64,000 nt of DNA from Bacteroidetes bacterium GWC2_46_850 (lineage in GTDB: Bacteria > Bacteroidota > Bacteroidia > Bacteroidales > Dysgonomonadaceae). Both the position numbers and the translations under genes were made by a program. The DNA is taken from assembly GCA_001768325.1 (NCBI GenBank), contig MENQ01000021.1, positions 398,059 to 462,058 on the forward strand, given 5' to 3'. Numbering within the stretch: position 1 is the stretch's first letter; every line of letters starts with the position of its first letter. This document shows, one piece after another, positions 20,322-29,575 of the stretch. The notes beneath the pieces are model-generated. The model had not been told where the DNA came from and made no database searches. It was given only the letters and a program-made list of their open reading frames with translations.

Positions 20322-20399
20322 GTTGTCAGGATTCAGCTGTCAGCTTTTTTTGTGAAATGTTTTTGGCTTTCAGCGGTCGGTGATCAGCGATTGACTGAA

Positions 20400-21614
20400 T
20401 TATTTTGAAAATATTGTTTTCATGAGTTCGTTTTCTTTCCGTAAACCAAAACTTCCTTCCCGTGCGGCAAACTCGTCATAGGTCTGCACGCTGTCGGGCT
20501 CTATTCCTTTGTGCCAGATCAGAAAGGGGATGGCATCGCGGGTGTGGGTACGGATGGCGCAGGGAGTGGGGTGATCGGGCAGGATGGTGATGGTGACCGG
20601 CACGTCCCAGGTGAGAGTCTCCTCGTAAATGGTCTTCACGATACGGGCATCGAGGTACTCAATTGTTTTCACCTTCAATGGTACGTCGCCTTCATGGCCC
20701 GCTTCATCGCTGGCCTCAATGTGGAGGTAGACGAAATCTTTTTCCTTCAACGCATCGAGTGCCGCCCTTGCTTTGCCCTCGTAGTTTGTGTCGTAGAGGC
20801 CGGTAGCTCCCTCGACCATGATCACCTCCAGTCCGGCATATACGCCGATGCCCCGGATCAGGTCTACTGCCGAGATCACTGCTCCGCTCTTGATAGGATA
20901 GAGTTCACTGAGTGGTTTCATCTGTGGACGATAACCGGGTGACCAGGGCCAGATGCTGTTGGCCGGATCTTTTCCCGTTGCTGTTCTTTTTCTGTTGATG
21001 GGATGATCGCGCAGCAACTCCTGCGAGGCGAGAATCAGCTTGTTCAAAGCATCGGCCGTAGCTGTGGCTTCTGCATGGTCTGGTTGAATGAGATGCGGGC
21101 GGAATGGCTGTTCCGGAATGTCATGGGGTGGTGTGCAGTGCAATCGCTTGTCGCCACCTTTCATTTTCAACAGATGCCGGTAAGATACGCCGGGGTGAAA
21201 GCTGAAGAGATCGTTTCCCAGTTCCTTTTCCAGATATCGGATCAGTTCCGCCGCTTCCGGGCTGGAGATATGTCCTGCCGAATGGTTTTTAAGTCGGTCG
21301 CCCTCAATGCATACCAGGTTGCAGCGCATGGCCATCTCTCCCGGCAGGATGTCCACACCCATGCTGGCTGCTTCCAGTACGCCCCGTCCTTCATATACCG
21401 AAGGAACATCGTATCCCAGTACCGAGAGGTTGGCAATCTCGCTCCCTGGTGCAAAACCATCGGGAACCGTGTTCAACAGGCCGCTTCTTCCTTTTTGGGC
21501 GAGCAAATCCATGTAGGGGGTGTGGGCCACTTGCATAGGTGTTTTGTTCCCCAGTGAGGCAATGGGCTCATCTGCCATGCCGTCGCCCAGGATGATGATA
21601 TTTTTTGGTGTCAT
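20400..21614 (-). CDS. Cofactor-independent PGAM-like protein, probable homoserine kinase
   Basis: 404 residues of the archaeal-type cofactor-independent phosphoglycerate mutase family. Metal-site and catalytic segments: IILGDGMADEP, FAPGSEIANLSVLGYD, LHIEASDEAGHEGD and DHPTP. The gene sits between thrA and thrC with a 1-bp gap after thrA, and no GHMP-type ThrB is present. Members of this family in Bacteroides have been assigned as alternative homoserine kinases, so that function is much more likely here than glycolytic mutase. The family call is seen in the sequence; the kinase role is inferred from operon context and recalled knowledge. Confidence 0.85.
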   Translation of the reverse strand: MTPKNIIILGDGMADEPIASLGNKTPMQVAHTPYMDLLAQKGRSGLLNTVPDGFAPGSEIANLSVLGYDVPSVYEGRGVLEAASMGVDILPGEMAMRCNLVCIEGDRLKNHSAGHISSPEAAELIRYLEKELGNDLFSFHPGVSYRHLLKMKGGDKRLHCTPPHDIPEQPFRPHLIQPDHAEATATADALNKLILASQELLRDHPINRKRTATGKDPANSIWPWSPGYRPQMKPLSELYPIKSGAVISAVDLIRGIGVYAGLEVIMVEGATGLYDTNYEGKARAALDALKEKDFVYLHIEASDEAGHEGDVPLKVKTIEYLDARIVKTIYEETLTWDVPVTITILPDHPTPCAIRTHTRDAIPFLIWHKGIEPDSVQTYDEFAAREGSFGLRKENELMKTIFSK

Positions 21615-21615
21615 G

Positions 21616-24060
21616 TTATCGGATGTTAGCGATGGAGATGATGTCTGAAAAGACCCCTGCGGCGGTGACCGTGGCGCCGGCGCCGTAGCCCTTGATGACC
21701 ATCGGGTATTCGTTGTAGCGCTCGGTGGTGATCATGATGATGTTGTTGCTCCCTTCCAGGTCGTAGAAAGGATGTCCCTGTTCCACTTCGCGCAGTCCCA
21801 CTTCACATGCACCATTGTCATAGGAAGCCACGAAACGCAGTTTCTTGCCATCTTTGGCCAGCTCCTTGCGGCGTTCTTCAAATGAAGAGTCGAGTTCTGA
21901 GATGGTCTGCCAGAATTCATCGAGCGAGCCTTCAAAATATTTCTGGGGTACAAACAGCTTTTTATGTACGTCGGACTGGTTCACACGGGCGCCTGCTTCC
22001 CGCGAGAGGATTACCAGCTTGCGGGTCACATCGAGGCCGCTGAGGTCGATTCTCGGATCGGGCTCGGCAAACTGGGCTTCCACAGCCATCTTGACAGCCT
22101 TGCTGAAAGGAATCTCCGCATCCAGCGTATTGAAAATAAAATTCAATGTTCCTGAGAGGACGGCTTCAAGTTTTACGATCCTGTCTCCCGAGTTGATCAA
22201 CGAATTCATCGTGTTGATGATCGGCAGCCCGGCACCTACGTTTGTTTCGAAGAGGAACTTCACGCCTGCTTTCCGGGCTGTTTCTTTCAGGTGACGATAG
22301 TTCTCATAATCGGAGGAAGCGGCAATCTTGTTGGCCGTGACCACGGAAATATTCCGTGCCATTAGCTCATCGTACAGCGCGGCAATGTGGGGGCTTGCGG
22401 TGCAGTCGACCACCACCGAATTGAAAATATTCATCTTCAGGATCTCGTCACGGATCAGATCGGGAGAACTCTTCTGGCCGTTTGTCATCAGATTCTCAAA
22501 GTATCCTTCAAGCGGGATACCCTCTCTGGCGAACAGGGCTTTGCGTCCGTTGGCAATCCCCACGATATTGATCCTGAGCTTATTTTGTTCCTTGAGCGTG
22601 CTTTGTTGCTGCCTGATTTGTTCCAGCAGCTTTCCACCCACTGTTCCGATGCCAATCACAAACAGGTTCAGCTCCTGGTATGGCGACAGGAAGAAGGAGT
22701 CGTGGATCACGTTGAGTGATTTCTTCAGATCGGAACGGGCAATTACACAGGAGATATTGGTTTCGCCGGCTCCCTGTGCGAGGGCAATCACGCTGATACC
22801 GTTTCTTCCCAGGGCGCCGAAAAACTTGCCGGCAATACCGGGTACATGTTTCATGTTTTGTCCCACGATGGCGATGGTGGCCAGGTCATACTCGACCATG
22901 ATCTCGTTGATGCTGCCCATGGCGATCTCGTGGGCGAACTCCTTGTTGAGTACTTTTTGCGACAACGCTGCATCCTGTGAGCGGACGCCGATGGAGGTAC
23001 TGTTTTCGGAAGAAGCCTGGGAGACAATAAAAACGCTGATACCGTTATCTGCGAGTGCGGAGAAGATTCTTTTGTTTACGCCGATGACGCCCACCATGCC
23101 CAGTCCCTGAATGGTAATCAGTGCCGTGTCGTTGATGGAGGAGATGCCTTTGATGATCTTTCCGTTGCGGGTGGGCTTGATGTCGCGTATGCGTGTTCCC
23201 TTCTCTTCCGGATGAAACGTATTCCTGACATAGATGGGGATATTCTTGTGATAAACGGGGAAGATGGTGGGGGGATAGATCACCTTTGCCCCGAAGTTGG
23301 ATAGTTCAATGGCTTCCGTAAAAGACAACTCATCGATCACGTAGGCAGAATTGATGATCTTTGGGTCGGCAGTCATAAACCCGTTCACATCGGTCCATAT
23401 CTCCAGTACCGTGGCATCGAGTGCGGCGGCAATGATGGCAGCGGTGTAGTCCGAGCCGCCGCGGCCCAGGTTGGTGATGTCGTTGTTTTCACAACTCGAT
23501 GAGATGAAGCCCGGCACGACCGCCACATGGGGTGGTGGCATCTCGGAAAAAGTCTTTCTGATCAGTTCGTTGGAACGTGCCAGATCGGGTATGTGGCTGT
23601 GGAATTGCTTGTTTGTCTTGATGAATTGTGTGGCGTCATACAATTGGGCGCCTTTGATGACCTTGCCGACAATGAATGAGGAGAGCCTTTCCCCGTAACT
23701 CACAATCTTGTCGGATGTTTTTTGGGAGAGATCGCCTATCAGGAAAACGCCGCGCAGGATATTACGCAGATCATCGAACAGCAGTTGCGTTTTTTGCACC
23801 ACCTCCTGTTTATCGGCGGGTGAGGTAATCAACTTTTCGATGATCTCCTCATGGCGGGCAATAATTTCGTCCAACAGCGGTTTGTATCCTGAGTTGTTGT
23901 TGCGCGCAAAATCGGCAGCCAGAAGAAGACGATCTGTGACACCGTTTAGTGCTGAAACTACCACGATAACGGGCTCCTGTTCATTTTCAACAATGCTCTT
24001 CACCAACTGTAGACTTTCGGGACTTCCCACGGAGGTACCTCCGAATTTCATCACTTTCAT
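21616..24060 (-). CDS. thrA: Bifunctional aspartokinase / homoserine dehydrogenase I
   Basis: 814 residues from Met 24060. This start is chosen because MKVMKFGGTSVGSPES is the conserved aspartokinase N-terminus; a 30-residue in-frame extension upstream is not family-like and would overlap the leader region. Aspartokinase covers about 1-290 and two ACT domains about 300-455 (MVGVIGVNKRIFSALADNGI). Homoserine dehydrogenase starts near 465 (LFVIGIGTVGGKLLEQI) and contains FETNVGAGLPIINTMNSL and VLSGTLNFIFN. It carries out the first and third steps from aspartate to threonine. It is the first gene of thrA - PGAM-like - thrC. Confidence 0.96.
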   Translation of the reverse strand: MKVMKFGGTSVGSPESLQLVKSIVENEQEPVIVVVSALNGVTDRLLLAADFARNNNSGYKPLLDEIIARHEEIIEKLITSPADKQEVVQKTQLLFDDLRNILRGVFLIGDLSQKTSDKIVSYGERLSSFIVGKVIKGAQLYDATQFIKTNKQFHSHIPDLARSNELIRKTFSEMPPPHVAVVPGFISSSCENNDITNLGRGGSDYTAAIIAAALDATVLEIWTDVNGFMTADPKIINSAYVIDELSFTEAIELSNFGAKVIYPPTIFPVYHKNIPIYVRNTFHPEEKGTRIRDIKPTRNGKIIKGISSINDTALITIQGLGMVGVIGVNKRIFSALADNGISVFIVSQASSENSTSIGVRSQDAALSQKVLNKEFAHEIAMGSINEIMVEYDLATIAIVGQNMKHVPGIAGKFFGALGRNGISVIALAQGAGETNISCVIARSDLKKSLNVIHDSFFLSPYQELNLFVIGIGTVGGKLLEQIRQQQSTLKEQNKLRINIVGIANGRKALFAREGIPLEGYFENLMTNGQKSSPDLIRDEILKMNIFNSVVVDCTASPHIAALYDELMARNISVVTANKIAASSDYENYRHLKETARKAGVKFLFETNVGAGLPIINTMNSLINSGDRIVKLEAVLSGTLNFIFNTLDAEIPFSKAVKMAVEAQFAEPDPRIDLSGLDVTRKLVILSREAGARVNQSDVHKKLFVPQKYFEGSLDEFWQTISELDSSFEERRKELAKDGKKLRFVASYDNGACEVGLREVEQGHPFYDLEGSNNIIMITTERYNEYPMVIKGYGAGATVTAAGVFSDIISIANIR

Positions 24061-24118
24061 CGTGTATGAATATAATTTAACCGTGCTAAAACGGCGTGAA
24101 ATAAAAAATGTGAATTGT

Positions 24119-24146
24119 AGGTCGCAAACCGGTCGGTTTGCAAGAG
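24119..24146 (-). promoter_or_regulatory. Stem-loop in the thrA leader
   Basis: GCAAACC (24124-24130) and GGTTTGC (24135-24141) form a seven-pair stem with a four-base loop, extendable by two pairs. It lies between the leader-peptide stop (24178) and thrA. A run of six T follows on the minus strand, but only about 14 bases after the stem, so it is not a textbook terminator. It may be the attenuator or an alternative structure of it. Confidence 0.5.
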
Positions 24147-24177
24147 GCAAGCAACGCTGCCGTTCGGATGTGAAAAT

Positions 24178-24252
24178 TTACATAACCCCCCAAGGGGTCA
24201 TGGTCATTGTAGTAGTGAAGTATGTTGAATACAATCTCTGCATTTCGAACAT
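24178..24252 (-). CDS. Threonine-rich leader peptide of the thr operon
   Basis: A 24-codon frame from ATG 24252 to TAA 24178. Six of the ten residues 10-19 are Thr (core TTTMTMTP), and Met occurs five times. This matches the pattern of E. coli ThrL, whose core is also Thr clusters interrupted by another residue, but with Met in place of Ile. It lies about 20 bp after a TAnnTTTG promoter box and about 118 bp before thrA, where a ribosome-mediated attenuator would lie. The stem-loop at 24124-24141 follows. Ribosome stalling at Thr codons when Thr-tRNA is scarce would then allow read-through. The peptide is seen directly; the mechanism is inferred. The Met codons may add sensitivity to methionine, another aspartate-family product. 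Confidence 0.7.
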   Translation of the reverse strand: MFEMQRLYSTYFTTTMTMTPWGVM

Positions 24253-24271
24253 CTTTGATGTAAATTTGATG

Positions 24272-24279
24272 CAAAGATA
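24272..24279 (-). promoter_or_regulatory. Bacteroidetes -7 box for the thr operon
   Basis: TATCTTTG on the minus strand matches TAnnTTTG. Transcription would begin near 24265, just ahead of the Thr-rich leader peptide. No convincing -33 element is visible. Confidence 0.55.
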
Positions 24280-24310
24280 GCGGAATAATTGATAAAGTGA
24301 AATAAAAACT

Positions 24311-24344
24311 AAAAAAAAGAGCTCGTCTGTTTGACTTCGAGCTC
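24311..24344 (-). terminator. Intrinsic terminator after the PBP-SusCD-TlpA-M14 operon
   Basis: Read on the minus strand, arms GAGCTCG (24338-24344) and CGAGCTC (24319-24325) form a perfect seven-pair stem with a 12-base loop, followed directly by eight T (24311-24318). It lies about 107 bp after the M14 peptidase stop and separates this operon from the thr operon. Between 24345 and 24450 I see nothing else. Confidence 0.85.
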
Positions 24345-24450
24345 CTTTCTAAATAATCATTTTCCAGATGACCGGCCCGTAGTACTTATTTTATTGTATT
24401 CCGGTTAGCAATAGGAGCTATAATCCAACTATGGACGTAACATGTCTGTT

Positions 24451-26973
24451 TTACCTGTTTGAAACGCTATTGCCGAACAGAACTGCGTTCACGAAAGTGC
24501 GTGTTGTGGCGTCCCATATTCCGCGGAACAGCGGATCCTCCACGAAAAGAATCACGTTTCCCCTGTCTGATCTGTTGACCGATATGGAGGTGGATCCTTT
24601 TATTTTTTCCAGTTGTTCCCCCGGGATGTAACCGTTCAACAGCGGGTCGTCACTGTATAAGGATACCGAATTTTCCGAGTGAGCCAGGAAGAAGCGATTT
24701 TCTCTTGCCACCGGTAGATGGGGGCTGGTGAGTCCAAAGGCCAGTGGATGTTCCAGATCAATGCGGGTTTGAAATACCGATGTGGGAAGTTGCTCTCTCA
24801 GCCGGGATCCGGGTTGCCGTTTTTCACCCGATGTAATGCTATCAACTGAATTTACAATCTTTTCGGAAGACAATTTCGCATTCACAGCCCATCGGGAGGC
24901 GCGGTTCACGGTGATCAGTGTCCCTCCGTTTCTGATCCAGTAATTCAGTTCCTCCAATTGCCTTTCACCCAGGAAGTCGTAGTTACCGCTCACAAAGATG
25001 ATCCGGTTGAATTCATGAAGAGGCACCCGGGCGAGGTTGTCACTGTCGATCCGCGTGAGGGGATACCGAAGCTGCTGATCGAACAGATGCCACACTTCGC
25101 CTGCTTCGGTGGAGGAGATATCGCCGCCGGTGACGACCAGCACCTTCGGTTTTTCCACCATGCTGAAAGCACTACTACCCAGGTCGACCCCCCGCACATT
25201 GAGCCCGGTGGTGACCGGGATGATTTCCACCTTCGCCTGCTCACCCGCCTTTCTGAGAATTTCATGCAGTTCCCGGGAACTGATTGGCTGGTTGCTGACC
25301 GGAATAAGCAGGCTGCCATAGGAGAAGTCGTGCTCACCCGCTTCAGTTTTCACTGAAAATGGTTTGGAGGCGGTTTTAATGAGAATATTATTTTCCAGCA
25401 ATGTAAAGAGTAGGGATTGACTTCCTGAATTACGGTAGTCGACCAGGTAGGCATAAGGTGATTCCTGCAGGGTGGGGAGCGTGGGATCCGGCACCTCCGT
25501 TATCCGGTTGCCCCGTCTGGCGGAGGAAGTTTCCCCATAGGAAAGCCCCGTGGAAAAGACCACCGAGAATCCTGCTCCGTAGCCTAGTTTGTCGGCAATC
25601 TCATCGGCATAATCTTTTTTGTTGTCAAATATGATTCCCACCAGCGCGCTATTGGCCTGCCCTGCAGGAATAATATATGATTTGCCGCGTTCATAAAGCA
25701 GGCTGTCGATCACGAGGTCTGCGTTGTTTTCATACACCTCCAGCCGGTGGGCGAGCAGCAGTCCGATAAACTTGTTCAGACGGGAACGGTCGTGGCTATC
25801 GCCTACCACATAAGCCCTCGCTGCTTCCCTCCCGGTTGCCGGCTGGAAAAACTCCTGCTGCAGATCGAACAGCGCCTCCCTGTTCGCAAGCGCAGCCTCC
25901 ACAGTAGCGAGTGTCGTAACCAGTTGGTTGCGTATGGTAAAGGGGTAGGTCACCAGCCCGTTTTCCGATTCCTGTTGTATTCCTCTCGATGAACCCTGCT
26001 CGAAGAGGATTCCCACACCGCCGTTGTAATCGGGATAAGTGGATCCGAAGTTGGGATTTTTGTTGTCGTACGACTCTTTCGTGTAATAAAATGAACCGAT
26101 CCTGTCGAGTGCCTTCGCGTAATAATCGGCAAAGAGGCGGTTCAGTTTGTAATTGGATTGTGGCACAAAGCGGCTCTCATTCCCCTCAGGGTCGGTCGGC
26201 TCAAAGAAGAAAGAGGAGTTGGTACCCATCTCGTGATGGTCGGCCTGTACATGGGGCAGCCATTTCTGATAAAGCGCTACCCGTGCCCTGCTTTCGGGAT
26301 GTACGAGGTTCACCCAGTCGCGGTTCAGGTCGAACCAGTAGTGGTTCCCCCGCCCCCGCGGCCAACCCTCGGTATGTTCCCGGTCATAGGGGGAGGTGTT
26401 GTGTCCGTTCAGGCTGACGTTTGCATTGATCCAGGAGGCAAACCGTTCCAGCCCGTCGGGATTCCGTACCGGATCGATAAACCAGATGCCCTCCTCCAGT
26501 TGTCTCTCCACCTCATTTCCCCGGGCGGCGGTGAAGTAGTAGGCTGTCAGCAGGGCAGCATCGGCAGAGGAGCTTTCGTTGCCATGTACCGCGTTGCCCA
26601 GGAAAATAATTAGCGGGGTGTCGGGCCTTTCACCTTTCCGCGCTCCTTCGCGAGACGCCCTGTATCGGTCGAAGTTGCGAATATTCTCGGGAGAAGAGGC
26701 CACCAGTACATATAATTTCCGGTTCTCATGCGTTCTTCCGATCTCCAGCAGGGTTGTCCTGTCGGAGAGTTCGTTGAGCCGCTCGTAATAGGCGTTGATA
26801 CGACTGTGTTCGCTTATCCGGCTCCCGATGGGATATCCAAGGAACTCTTCCGGCGTAGGGATGGCGGAGTCGAAGGTGATATGGGGGGAGAAATAATAAT
26901 CCAGTCCTTCGGCTCTTAGTGGTGCTTCTGAAAAAAATAACAAAAGTGCCACAATCAGAATAATCTGCTTCAT
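24451..26973 (-). CDS. M14-family zinc carboxypeptidase-like protein
   Basis: 840 residues with a signal peptide (residues 1-21, EAPLRAEG). The M14 domain covers about 50-380: the zinc pair HGNE in LIIFLGNAVHGNESS, the substrate Arg/Asn region DPVRNPDG and DLNRDW, the third zinc His in VQADHHEMG, and a catalytic-type Glu in GILFEQGSSRG. The C-terminal half has a glutamine-amidotransferase-like fold, as in other large Bacteroidota M14 proteins. It is expected to be a periplasmic or surface peptidase acting at peptide C-termini or on gamma-linked peptides. It is the last gene of the operon, 15 bp after the TlpA-like gene, under the Cys/Met leader. Confidence 0.88.
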   Translation of the reverse strand: MKQIILIVALLLFFSEAPLRAEGLDYYFSPHITFDSAIPTPEEFLGYPIGSRISEHSRINAYYERLNELSDRTTLLEIGRTHENRKLYVLVASSPENIRNFDRYRASREGARKGERPDTPLIIFLGNAVHGNESSSADAALLTAYYFTAARGNEVERQLEEGIWFIDPVRNPDGLERFASWINANVSLNGHNTSPYDREHTEGWPRGRGNHYWFDLNRDWVNLVHPESRARVALYQKWLPHVQADHHEMGTNSSFFFEPTDPEGNESRFVPQSNYKLNRLFADYYAKALDRIGSFYYTKESYDNKNPNFGSTYPDYNGGVGILFEQGSSRGIQQESENGLVTYPFTIRNQLVTTLATVEAALANREALFDLQQEFFQPATGREAARAYVVGDSHDRSRLNKFIGLLLAHRLEVYENNADLVIDSLLYERGKSYIIPAGQANSALVGIIFDNKKDYADEIADKLGYGAGFSVVFSTGLSYGETSSARRGNRITEVPDPTLPTLQESPYAYLVDYRNSGSQSLLFTLLENNILIKTASKPFSVKTEAGEHDFSYGSLLIPVSNQPISSRELHEILRKAGEQAKVEIIPVTTGLNVRGVDLGSSAFSMVEKPKVLVVTGGDISSTEAGEVWHLFDQQLRYPLTRIDSDNLARVPLHEFNRIIFVSGNYDFLGERQLEELNYWIRNGGTLITVNRASRWAVNAKLSSEKIVNSVDSITSGEKRQPGSRLREQLPTSVFQTRIDLEHPLAFGLTSPHLPVARENRFFLAHSENSVSLYSDDPLLNGYIPGEQLEKIKGSTSISVNRSDRGNVILFVEDPLFRGIWDATTRTFVNAVLFGNSVSNR

Positions 26974-26988
26974 GATCTCTGTTGATTT

Positions 26989-27972
26989 TTAATTGAGTAA
27001 CTCTTCCAGTGTTTTGTGCAGGTCTTCCCCTTTCAGGTTTTTTGCAACGATGATGCCATGCTCATCAATCAGGAAATTTGCCGGGATGGCCCTTACACCG
27101 TAAAGTTTTGCCGGTCCGCTATCCCACAGCTGCAGGTCGGACACCTGTGTCCATGTCAGGCTGTCTTTTTCGATCGCTGCCAGCCAGCTTTCCCTGTCGC
27201 GGTCGAGTGATACGGCGAAGATATCAAAACCTTTGTCTTTATATTTCTGATAAGCGCTGACGATATTGGGGTTCTCCCTGCGGCAGGGTCCGCACCAGGA
27301 GGCCCAGAAATCAAGGAACAGGTATTTGTTTTTGCCGATGTGGTCAGAGAAATTAACTGCTGTACCCTCGCTGTTGTTTACCCTGAAGTAGGGGGCAGGA
27401 TTGCCGACTGCTACTTCTTCGAGCGTGGGTATCAGCTCCTCCAGCTGTTGAACGTAGGGTGTATTCCATAGTGAGCTGTCGAGCAGTTGAATGTTATATC
27501 TGATTTCATCGGGCGACAAACGGTAGGAGAAGTCGCGATACAGGGCGTAGGCCGAAACCAGGGAGGCTGGATGCTGTTGTATAAAGGAGTCTATGGCAAC
27601 GGAACGTTGTTCCTTGTAGGCTGCATACAGATCGTGCAGCTCCGAACCCGTTATCTTCGAATTGCGGTAGTTGCGCGATGAATCAAGGGCAACGGTTGCC
27701 GGATTTTCATCGAAGAAAACCAGAAAGGAGCCTTTCAGCGTATCGAGTGACAAACCATATATTTCCGGGAGTTCCACATTTTTGGAAAAGCTGAATTGGC
27801 CATTCACAATTTCTGCGGAGTCAATGACGAAGAAAAACTTGTTGCGGAACTTCTGTAAGTAGACCGTTCCGGATTCAACTCCCTCCGTGTGGCCTGTAAC
27901 GTTCAGATTGTTTTTGTCGTTGCAGGAGAATGCTACAAATGCTGTTACCAGGAATAATAAATACTTTTTCAT
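26989..27972 (-). CDS. TlpA-like thioredoxin-fold lipoprotein with DUF4369-type N-terminus
   Basis: 327 residues. FVAFSCNDK is a lipobox (Cys about 17). Residues 25-120 resemble DUF4369 (GHTEGVESGTVYLQKFRN). The C-terminal thioredoxin domain (about 190-327) has LFLDFWASWCGPCRREN with the active-site CGPC near residue 226 and the cis-Pro in VRAIPANFLID. The family reduces disulfides in the periplasm. Within a Cys/Met-controlled uptake operon, reduction of cystine or of disulfide-bonded peptides is an attractive role, but this is inference. It lies 81 bp after SusD and 15 bp before the M14 gene. Confidence 0.9.
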   Translation of the reverse strand: MKKYLLFLVTAFVAFSCNDKNNLNVTGHTEGVESGTVYLQKFRNKFFFVIDSAEIVNGQFSFSKNVELPEIYGLSLDTLKGSFLVFFDENPATVALDSSRNYRNSKITGSELHDLYAAYKEQRSVAIDSFIQQHPASLVSAYALYRDFSYRLSPDEIRYNIQLLDSSLWNTPYVQQLEELIPTLEEVAVGNPAPYFRVNNSEGTAVNFSDHIGKNKYLFLDFWASWCGPCRRENPNIVSAYQKYKDKGFDIFAVSLDRDRESWLAAIEKDSLTWTQVSDLQLWDSGPAKLYGVRAIPANFLIDEHGIIVAKNLKGEDLHKTLEELLN

Positions 27973-28054
27973 ATGATTTTTTTATTATGGTGTATGGAAT
28001 TCGCGGTAATCATGTTCTTGGGTATAACTGTTTACCTGCTCGTTTCATACGATT

Positions 28055-29557
28055 TTATAAATTAGGGTTGTTATTGATTTCATTCAGTGGAATAGGGAAA
28101 AGAAAATATTTACTGTTGGGTACAAGCGGGGAGCCGTCGGGAAAAGTGGTAAACCAGTGTCCCCGCACTGCGACTGTATTGTTCTCATCATCGACAAATG
28201 TTTCTGTCGACTCCCGCCGTACCGGTGCGGTCTGTAAACGTAGGATGTCATACAGTCTGAACCCTTCGCCCCATAATTCGCGACGTCGTTCCAGCAATAT
28301 CTCCTCCAGGATACGCTCCTTATTGAAGTCTGCGGGAGAGAGGTCGGCCAGATTCCTGTTTCGGCGCAGTTCATTCAATGTCTCAACTGCCCCGGTCAGG
28401 TTATTCAATCTTGCTTTGCTTTCGGCTTCAATCAGGATCATTTCTGCTGCACGCATCAAGACAATATGCCCGTCGTGATGAGGATATTTGTTTCTGAATT
28501 TTTTGTTCCTGTAGTGGCTGTATAACGCTTCATTGGGTTGTGTCGCTACTTCAAGAAGCGATTTGCGGATATCACCATCTTCAAAGATTTGAACATACCA
28601 GGGATCAGGCATGATGCTGTTATATCCATAATAGAGATTGGTGCCATTGGCATTGGTGGTGTACGGGGTTGTTTCGATATAGGCCAGGTAGGAGGCTCCT
28701 CCTCTATTTTGGGTCTGTGTCTGTGGATGTCCCCATATCCATTCCGGGTTACTCACATCATTGAAACCTTCGGTATATTGTTCCGGTGTCATCACCGGGT
28801 AGCCGGTGCGTGCTCTTTCTGCATATTCAGCCGCCAGTTCCCATTCACCCAATGTCTGGTAGACACGGGCAAATAGTCCCCGTACCACGTTCAGGTCGGG
28901 TCTGTTTTTTACCGTTCGTTCAAACCCGGACAACAACTTCTCAGCCTCAGTTAAATCATCCAGGATCACCTCATATACCTCGCTGACCGATGAAAGCGGA
29001 TTGGGTTCTGTTGCCGGCGTCGTGGGGTGTATATATACCGGGATTGCTTTCGCATTGGGATCCTTCGCATAGGTAAACTGGTACTGGCGTACCAGATTGA
29101 AGTAGTTGTATGCCCGCAAGGCGTATGCCTGGCCTTTGAGATGTTTTAGACGCTGACTGCTTTCCTCTTTGATCTCAATATGGGCAATGATGTTGTTGGC
29201 ATGATCGATGGATGTATATTGCAATGTCCAGAAAAAGAGTGCACGGCGGGTGGTGTTGTCAAACGGGTCGCGGTAGGGGTAAGAGTCACGGTATCCATAC
29301 CGTCCGTCACGGGCAAAAGCATCCTCACCCATTACCTCGTGAGTAAGAAAAATAGTCGGTAATCCCGGGTTGTCCTGTGAAGTACTGTTTTCCATCAGAT
29401 AACGGATGGCTCCGTTAATGAAGGCGTCGATGTTGTTCTCGGAGGAGAAAACCTCCTGGGTGGTGATCTGGGTTGCTGGTGAAGTCTCAAAGAAACTGTC
29501 GTTGCAGGATAGAACCAAAACCCCTGTGATCAGCAGATATATTGTTTGTATTTTCAT
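28055..29557 (-). CDS. RagB/SusD-family outer-membrane lipoprotein
   Basis: 500 residues. LVLSCND gives a lipobox at Cys 18. SusD features are the TPR-rich helices (LKGQAYALRAYNYFNLVRQY, NVVRGLFARVYQTLGEWELAAEYAERA) and the C-terminal RRRELWGEGFRLYDILR. It binds substrate on the cell surface as the lid of the SusC channel. It lies 18 bp after SusC. The pair has no sigma/anti-sigma gene; control seems to be by the upstream leader. The substrate is unknown; peptide-type RagAB pairs are possible in view of the peptidase downstream. Confidence 0.93.
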   Translation of the reverse strand: MKIQTIYLLITGVLVLSCNDSFFETSPATQITTQEVFSSENNIDAFINGAIRYLMENSTSQDNPGLPTIFLTHEVMGEDAFARDGRYGYRDSYPYRDPFDNTTRRALFFWTLQYTSIDHANNIIAHIEIKEESSQRLKHLKGQAYALRAYNYFNLVRQYQFTYAKDPNAKAIPVYIHPTTPATEPNPLSSVSEVYEVILDDLTEAEKLLSGFERTVKNRPDLNVVRGLFARVYQTLGEWELAAEYAERARTGYPVMTPEQYTEGFNDVSNPEWIWGHPQTQTQNRGGASYLAYIETTPYTTNANGTNLYYGYNSIMPDPWYVQIFEDGDIRKSLLEVATQPNEALYSHYRNKKFRNKYPHHDGHIVLMRAAEMILIEAESKARLNNLTGAVETLNELRRNRNLADLSPADFNKERILEEILLERRRELWGEGFRLYDILRLQTAPVRRESTETFVDDENNTVAVRGHWFTTFPDGSPLVPNSKYFLFPIPLNEINNNPNL

Positions 29558-29575
29558 TTTTTTTTGTTGTAATAG

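Noticed and set aside
20322..20399. CAG/CTG-rich CTGACNGCTGA-type motifs also near 9475-9495
   Set aside because: They look like a short dispersed intergenic repeat, but two loose copies are too little to define one.
22328..23110. Plus-strand open frame opposite thrA
   Set aside because: Ser/Pro/Leu-rich shadow of a conserved gene.
24086..24274. A 62-codon TTG-start frame over the thr leader
   Set aside because: It is in a different frame from the Thr-rich peptide, overlaps the promoter box, and shows no family signs. The ATG-start 24-codon frame explains the region better.
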